From assembly GCA_028565635.1 (NCBI GenBank), contig JAOXYB010018329.1:1-18340 (forward strand): a DNA stretch of 18,340 bases, in the 5' to 3' direction. The notes below the pieces were generated by a model, which saw nothing but the letters and a program-made list of their open reading frames with translations, was not told where the DNA came from and made no database searches. Position numbers and translations under genes: made by a program. The DNA is from Phoronis ovalis. Taxonomy: Eukaryota > Phoronida > Phoronidae. Within the stretch, counting starts at the first letter, position 1. Each line of letters opens with the position of its first letter. This document shows, one piece after another, positions 1-18,340 of this stretch.

Positions 1-568
1 TTTATGTATTTTAGTACTATAATGCATTTATTAAAAAACTTCCAATCAATGTTTCTAACGACTGATGTCAGTCTAAGTAAATCACAGACCTTCAGTTCCA
101 CACCTATTTCTGATAAGAGTGGGTTAGGATTGGATACTAACCAAAATGTACCACAGACAGTGTTTGGAAAGTGATAATTCTAGTTTCCCTCTATGCCAAA
201 CCTAGTGTCCATGATAACCAATGCCAATACCATTGAAAAATGGACAGAATTTTTTCAAAAAATGAAGGACAGTATATAGTAACCTAGGATATCCCATACT
301 TGATTTCCAGTTTAGATTAATTTTAAACAATATGCAACACATTCGTGAAACTCCTTATATACCTGGGGTAATGGGATATGTGAGCCTCGACACATGTAAT
401 ATCCACAGGGGTCCACAGGGCTACTCCCTAAATATCTCAGACTCGGGCAATGCTGTAAATTTAAAGTGTAATTATGTGTACATACTGTAGTCTGTAAGTT
501 CTGCACACTGTTGATGTAAAAAAATAGAACAAAGCGTTTATAAAAAAACTATTGGAATACACACTTAC
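1..568 (-). other. Part of seipin intron 1
   Basis: This AT-rich stretch lies downstream of the seipin donor on the minus strand. I see no exon continuing the seipin reading frame. One segment (minus strand, about 455-363) has exon-like borders, TTTACAG before it and CAG|GTATAT after it, but joining it to exon 1 puts a stop after five codons. A small tandem duplication of TCCACAGGG lies near 401-419. Confidence 0.6.
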
Positions 569-789
569 CTCAGTGGAGGTCTAAATTGGAAATATACTGG
601 TCTTGTAAATGACATAGTTGGCATGTAAGCGTAGTAGAAACTGCCATAAAGAAACACTGAAATCCAAAGCAAAATAATCAAAATGATTACTGTCAAAATT
701 GCACGTAATATCCATGATTTTAATGTCGTTACCCACAACGCAGCACTTTCTGATAAATATGCTTTGGTCCAATATATAAAATCAACCAT
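569..789 (-). CDS. BSCL2: Seipin, first coding exon (partial gene)
   Basis: The exon encodes 73 residues plus two bases of the next codon. The ATG at 789-787 has an A at -3 and is preceded in frame by a TGA at 864-862, so it is the first in-frame start. A short N-terminal segment is followed by a strongly hydrophobic helix at about residues 27-48, and then by [15 protein letters not shown], which closely matches the end of the first membrane helix and start of the luminal domain of animal seipins. The donor is CTGAG|GTAAGT, leaving phase 2. Seipin is known as an ER membrane oligomer at ER-lipid-droplet contacts that controls droplet formation. The luminal beta-sandwich and second membrane helix must lie left of the window, as I found no further seipin exon in 1-568. 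Family call confident; the gene is incomplete only because the window ends. Confidence 0.88.
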
Positions 790-794
790 TTTGA

Positions 795-821
795 CTAAAC
801 TTCTCTTGACAGAAATGTCAT
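795..821 (-). promoter_or_regulatory. Short uORF in the seipin 5' leader
   Basis: An ATG at 821-819 opens an eight-codon frame that ends at TAG 797-795, five bases before the seipin ATG at 789. It is out of frame with seipin. If the transcript starts upstream of 821, ribosomes would meet this frame first, and the very short distance to the main ATG leaves little room for re-initiation. The leader boundary is not visible in the sequence. Confidence 0.4.
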
Positions 822-895
822 AAAATTTAAAACAAGAAGCTGAAACGACGGGCTTTTCATATCAGGTAATCGTGTGTTGCGAGTATCGGATGATC

Positions 896-917
896 TGACC
901 AAGTTGACCTTTGAACC
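896..917 (+). promoter_or_regulatory. Nuclear-receptor response element (DR1 plus third half-site)
   Basis: TGACCT-T-TGAACC at 905-917 reads on the minus strand as GGTTCA-A-AGGTCA, a full DR1 match to RGKTCA-n-RGKTCA, the type bound by HNF4 and RXR heterodimers. A further half-site TGACCA at 896-901 lies three bases away, giving a DR3 arrangement with the first TGACCT. It sits about 115 bp upstream of the seipin ATG in the region shared with the polymerase gene. Binding is inferred from the motif only. Confidence 0.5.
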
Positions 918-1299
918 AAAACAGTGCGAGTTTCTCCAAATTGTTACCAGGCACAAAACATAATTTAAAGTATATAATAAAATTCTATTATAAGGAAATT
1001 TTTCAGTAATTTTTCAGTAATATACCAAAATAAAAATATATAAATAATTTTTTTTTAGTTTAAGTAGTTAATATTGAGTAAAGATGTTTTTATTTTGGAC
1101 TTTTGTGTTTTATTTTCCTCATACTAAATTTTTTTTTAGTGATAAGATTTTAATCGTTAATTTTTGATTTTATTAATTTTAAAAACAAAGCTCATTTCGG
1201 AAGACATCTTTTTAATAAATATTTTTTCTGATGAATTAAAATGACTGAAGCAAAATCTTGGTAAAACGAAATATTGTGTGAAACGAGACAGAGTGGGAA

Positions 1300-1406
1300 T
1301 CAATATGGCCGCTGCCTTGTAGTTTCTTTGTCGAATTTATATTTTATGACATTTACTCTGAGTTTTCTTGTATCTCCTTGCGGCAGCAACTTAGGAACAC
1401 GGCCAG
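1300..1406 (+). other. Probable non-coding 5' exon of the poly(A) polymerase gene
   Basis: The donor-like ACACGGCCAG|GTAACT places an exon end at 1406, and the first coding exon (ATG 2029) needs an acceptor at 2006 or 2013 (TTTTAG and TTTACAG). An ATG-led frame near 1345 does not join in frame with the polymerase coding exon, so this exon would be leader. The 5' limit is not determined. Confidence 0.35.
1301..1312 (+). promoter_or_regulatory. YY1-like site near the probable PAP transcription start
   Basis: CAATATGGCCGC matches the downstream-initiator form of the YY1 site (CAANATGGCGGC) at 11 of 12 positions. Such sites are known to sit at or just after the start of TATA-less housekeeping genes. 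The ATG inside it would give only five codons before TAG, so it is more likely leader or promoter than coding. Confidence 0.3.
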
Positions 1407-2028
1407 GTAACTTTCTAACAAACATCTTTGCCAAAAATTTTGACATCCCGCCCAAATTAACCTTGTATTTTCACTTTAAATATTATGTAAAGTATGTATT
1501 TCTGAGATTTGACATTCGCTCGCCCCGCTAATGTGCAGGTTTGAAATCAAGAGCTTACAATTCCAAAACCGATGTTCTCTATAGCTCATATAAATGTATT
1601 TCAACATTTAGTGAGTTACTTAGTGCAAGCAGGCTTTGGTGTCTGAATTTCAAGTTCCAAACACACCGAACAAACAAATTAAAAAGAGGGAAATTAACCG
1701 TTTAACGGGCTACATTTAATAATTCCCATTAACAGTCATTAACTTGATTAAGGCTGTATAGTTTATGGCTGTTGGGTGTCATTATAATAATTCCCTAAAG
1801 TGTGATATGCTACTGTGTCTTGCATATTTCCAAAGTATTACCTCCACCAATGCTTACAGTTAAGCCATTTTTTTCGGATACTTGTTTGGCATCCAAGATG
1901 CTGCAACAATTGTATACTATTAATAATGGATGACCCTATTATGGCTAGCCGACCAGACAATCAAGTCCTAGGCCGACAATAGTAGGATATAGCTATTGTA
2001 TTTTAGTTTACAGTACAACTCTACAAAT

Positions 2029-15973
<13,945 letters not shown>

Positions 15974-17271
15974 TAGCAGGTATTACAGACTGCTTTATGA
16001 TTATCAATTTTATCATTAGCCAGGTAAGCTTAGCGTCGTGGACTATAAATTCCGCAGTTTTATCTCTTGAAAAAGTGCCGCTTAAAACAGCTTGTTGCTT
16101 ACGGATCATTTTATATCAAGAAAGAAACTATTTTATAAACTACAGATCTGAAACCTAAGAACATACGATTTAGTAGTCCTAACTGCAGATGAATAGTATC
16201 CTCAACTATAGGGGCTATCAGTACTACTGAGTATTTTTAGCCTACTGTTCAAACACAGAAGTACCTAAGACTTAATCAAAGAGATGAGTGTCTATATATA
16301 TAGAAACAAGACTGCAGAAACGGTGAAAGAATTAAGGAATACCAAATTTAGTCAAATGTTAACAAAAAATTAAGCTTGAAAGTTTAATTTATAACTCAAT
16401 TTGTGTTCAATATCTCAGTAAGTTTCATTGTATTTGAAATATTGCCAGAACAAGAGATAGAAATGTAGAAATGTAATGTGTAGTGCTTATGATGTTGCAA
16501 GCAAATTTCTAGCTTATATTTAAGAGCCTTAATAGAAGCCTCAGTAAGCGGTTTTATTTTTGATTAAAATAGTTAAAATTAACCAAGAAAGAGACATCTT
16601 TTAAAAGTAGTGCAAGTTAAATATATTTTCTAATTTTCATCAATAAAATTTCTCGATTGTTCATTTCATAATAGATAAAGAATCAAATTACTGCGATAAT
16701 TTTAAGGGAAACAAGTACCCTCTAGACACTTATGTCATCGAAGATGGCATAGACAGCTTACATAAAAATGCACATTTCAAATTTCTTAAATACACATGCA
16801 AAATGTTAAAAATCTGGGGAGCAATTTTCTATGCCAATAGCTGTTTCTTACCAGGCAGATTTTGTATTTTACTTGTGGATATTCTAACTGTGTTGGAAAA
16901 ACTTGAAATGTACTTATTCGTGTTATGTATATATCCCATTTGCGCTTTGGTGTAATTGTTTCAGACATTTTTTTTTTTCCTAATATTAGCGTAAAATGTT
17001 GACTCTTTATCCCTTATTATGTAAACAGTATATGTTATACATATCCAGATCGGGTTAATATAATTTCAAAAACAGACTAATGTTATACATTGTATTCATA
17101 ATAGATTTTAACAGTTTTATTCTATTGATATTTGAATAACTTTGTTGCATTAAACCTTACTGTCACATGTGGAATTTTCTGTCTAAATATGCTGTTGTGC
17201 GCATATTAGCGAATATATTGTACAGGTTTATGAGATGCCATGTAAAAAGCGGTGTACAAATGAAAAATAAA
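15974..17271 (+). other. Poly(A) polymerase 3' UTR
   Basis: The sequence after the TGA at 15973 has no coding potential that fits the gene. AATAAA signals lie at 16642-16647 and 17266-17271, the latter followed by a GU-rich stretch (GTTGTTGCTG at about 17301). A Pumilio-type TGTATATA is at 16926-16933. Where the transcript ends is inferred. Confidence 0.5.
17266..17271 (+). terminator. Polyadenylation signal candidate for PAP
   Basis: AATAAA with a GT-rich downstream element about 30 nt later, the best balanced of three candidates. The others are at 16642-16647 and 17674-17679; the last is followed by a T-rich stretch but lies past a promoter-like cluster. Confidence 0.4.
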
Positions 17272-17458
17272 TATTTTCTAAATTATAATTAATATATTAA
17301 GTTGTTGCTGATTTTAATTTTCAAAGACATTTTACAAAAAACTGTTGCCCAGAAAAGTTTCTAATTTGATATTGTTTTCCTGAATTGAATATCTTTTTCA
17401 ATTAGTAGCTGCGTTCAGATCAGAGCAAATTAAAAGAACAGTTGTGAGGATGAGCTAA

Positions 17459-17547
17459 CCAATAGGATTTTGCCTATTTCTTGAATGAACTGGGTTGGGT
17501 TTTATCTGAACTACGTTTTATATAGAGTGAAGAGCACTGTTCCATTC
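17459..17547 (+). promoter_or_regulatory. CCAAT-TATA-Inr promoter-like cluster
   Basis: CCAAT at 17459-17463, TATATAG at 17519-17525, and an initiator match CCATTCT at 17542-17548 whose A (17544) lies 25 bases after the first T of the TATA. The order and spacing match a focused RNA polymerase II promoter pointing right. It may serve a gene that continues beyond the window. Confidence 0.35.
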
Positions 17548-17748
17548 TCTATCAAAATACAGAAAATTTATTTTTTTTAAACGAGTGAAATTCCATTGTA
17601 TTGCATGATAGAATTAATCATGATGTATTTTTTAACGCATACTGCTATGTAATTATTTAGTTTTTGTAAGAACAATAAAGTACTCTTTTTTGTCTTTCAA
17701 ACTTCACTTTTTAAACTTTTGTCCCACATAACTCCTTCTAAAGGGTCT

Positions 17749-17793
17749 ATGCAATATCAAGTCCCATACAAGGCAAGCACAACGTCTGGCTCG
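17749..17793 (+). CDS. Possible first coding exon of a rightward gene (partial)
   Basis: An ATG at 17749 opens 15 codons (MQYQVPYKASTTSGS) running straight into a perfect donor, TCG|GTAAGT. It lies about 200 nt after the initiator-like base at 17544. There is no recognisable domain in so short a piece, upstream ATGs exist in the leader, and an AATAAA at 17674 argues against a simple model. No second exon was found before the window ends. Function unknown. Confidence 0.2.
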
Positions 17794-17860
17794 GTAAGTT
17801 TGAATTTCACAAACAAAAGCAAATGATTTTATCATTGGCAAGCAAGCAACAAGTGGTTGG

Positions 17861-18166
17861 GCTTCAATTTACTATCATTTGCAATGAAATGTAACCTGGT
17901 ATAGTGGTTTGTGACATCGCATTTTATAATGGGGACATTACTTATGCAGCAAAAGCGGGAACATTCAAATTTCAGAATGTAAATGCTTATGATGATATGA
18001 TAATGATGTAGATTAAATTTTCACAAAGATTCCCACTGAGTTTGAAGCTATTGGGGTAATGCCGTTGCTGCATAACTAATGTCCTCATTACGAAATGCGA
18101 CGTCACAAATGAAATACTACTACACCAAAGAGTCCTATTTCATTACAAACGGTAGTAAAATCAAGC
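17861..18166. mobile_element. Foldback / MITE-like inverted-repeat element
   Basis: Left arm 17861-17952 is the reverse complement of right arm 18065-18166. The inner block 17911-17952 pairs with 18065-18106 at 37 of 42 positions. The outer block 17861-17890 pairs with 18137-18166 at 25 of 30. Weaker pairing extends inward to about 17978 and 18030, leaving a short centre. No transposase frame is present, so it is non-autonomous if mobile. Target-site duplications were not identified. Confidence 0.7.
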
Positions 18167-18191
18167 ATAAACTAATAACCTTTCTATTATT

Positions 18192-18218
18192 GTACCCCCA
18201 GCAGTAGGCTGGAGGTAC
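18192..18218. repeat. Short hairpin next to the foldback element
   Basis: GTACCCCCAGC and GCTGGAGGTAC pair at 10 of 11 positions around the 5-base loop AGTAG. It lies 25 bp beyond the foldback element and may be part of a larger mobile element or an independent structure. Confidence 0.5.
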
Positions 18219-18340
18219 TTTGGATTTACCCTGTAACCGCCGCGTCTGCCACGTCAAATTCATTGTTATCGAGATATCTCAAGAAGGCAATGTGATATCC
18301 ATTTGAAACTTAAATCGTATATTACTCGCATTGTGACAAT

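Larger units (their letters stand above)
790..1300. promoter_or_regulatory. Divergent (bidirectional) promoter region between seipin and poly(A) polymerase
   Basis: The seipin ATG (minus) and the presumed 5' leader of the polymerase gene (plus) face away from each other within about 0.5 kb, so both promoters should lie here. Visible elements are the DR1 site at 905-917, an ETS-type CGGAAG core at 1198-1203, and the YY1-like CAATATGGCCGC at 1301-1312. Much of 960-1190 is A/T homopolymer-like, with a tandem AATTTTTCAGT repeat near 997-1020. No convincing TATA box was seen for either direction. Confidence 0.5.

Noticed and set aside
363-455. Exon-like segment (minus strand) with acceptor and donor, as seipin exon 2
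   Set aside because: Joined to seipin exon 1 (phase 2) it hits a stop after five codons, and its translation lacks the conserved seipin luminal residues.
1274-1531. 85-codon open frame on the plus strand as a gene
   Set aside because: It crosses a good donor, lacks a recognisable domain, and does not join in frame to the PAP coding exon. More likely leader plus intron.
16786-16968. 60-codon minus-strand frame in the PAP 3' UTR
   Set aside because: Short, without recognisable features, and expected by chance.

Overview
This is an animal nuclear window: AT-rich, with GT-AG introns and one multi-exon gene whose short exons are scattered across most of it. I assembled genes by finding exons whose splice phases join in frame. 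Protein similarity and layout suggest an invertebrate, plausibly a lophotrochozoan such as a mollusc. No species call is possible from the sequence alone. There are no prokaryotic features, tRNA, rRNA or CRISPR.

Layout. (1) 1-789, minus strand: the first coding exon of seipin (BSCL2 family), then part of its first intron running off the left edge. (2) 790-1406: a short head-to-head intergenic region, probably a shared bidirectional promoter. It holds a canonical nuclear-receptor DR1 site about 115 bp upstream of the seipin ATG, an ETS core, and a YY1-like site near the presumed start of the rightward transcript. (3) 2029-15973, plus strand: a complete canonical nuclear poly(A) polymerase gene (PAPOLA/PAPOLG type), with 19 coding exons joining without frame break into 684 codons plus stop. 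(4) 10754-12593, minus strand: a complete two-exon SOX transcription factor gene lying antisense inside the largest intron of the polymerase gene (9526-13123). It predicts 362 aa with an HMG box, and its last residues carry a DMISxYLP motif like the C-terminal end of SOXB1 proteins. The HMG box itself is strongly diverged. (5) 15974 to about 17271 or 17680: the polymerase 3' UTR with several AATAAA signals. (6) 17459-17793: a CCAAT-TATA-initiator arrangement followed by a small possible first exon. (7) 17861-18218: a foldback (MITE-like) inverted repeat and a separate hairpin.

The three genes have different jobs: seipin in lipid-droplet assembly at the ER, poly(A) polymerase in mRNA 3'-end formation, and the SOX protein in DNA binding and transcription. 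Their link is positional: seipin and PAP share a promoter region, and the SOX gene is transcribed against the PAP pre-mRNA. The strongest leads are the nested diverged SOXB1-like gene with Sox/POU-type sites upstream of it, the DR1 element in the seipin promoter, and several splice-level oddities in the polymerase gene that could yield truncated forms (a tandem donor, a 59-nt poison-exon candidate, and an intronic terminal exon).
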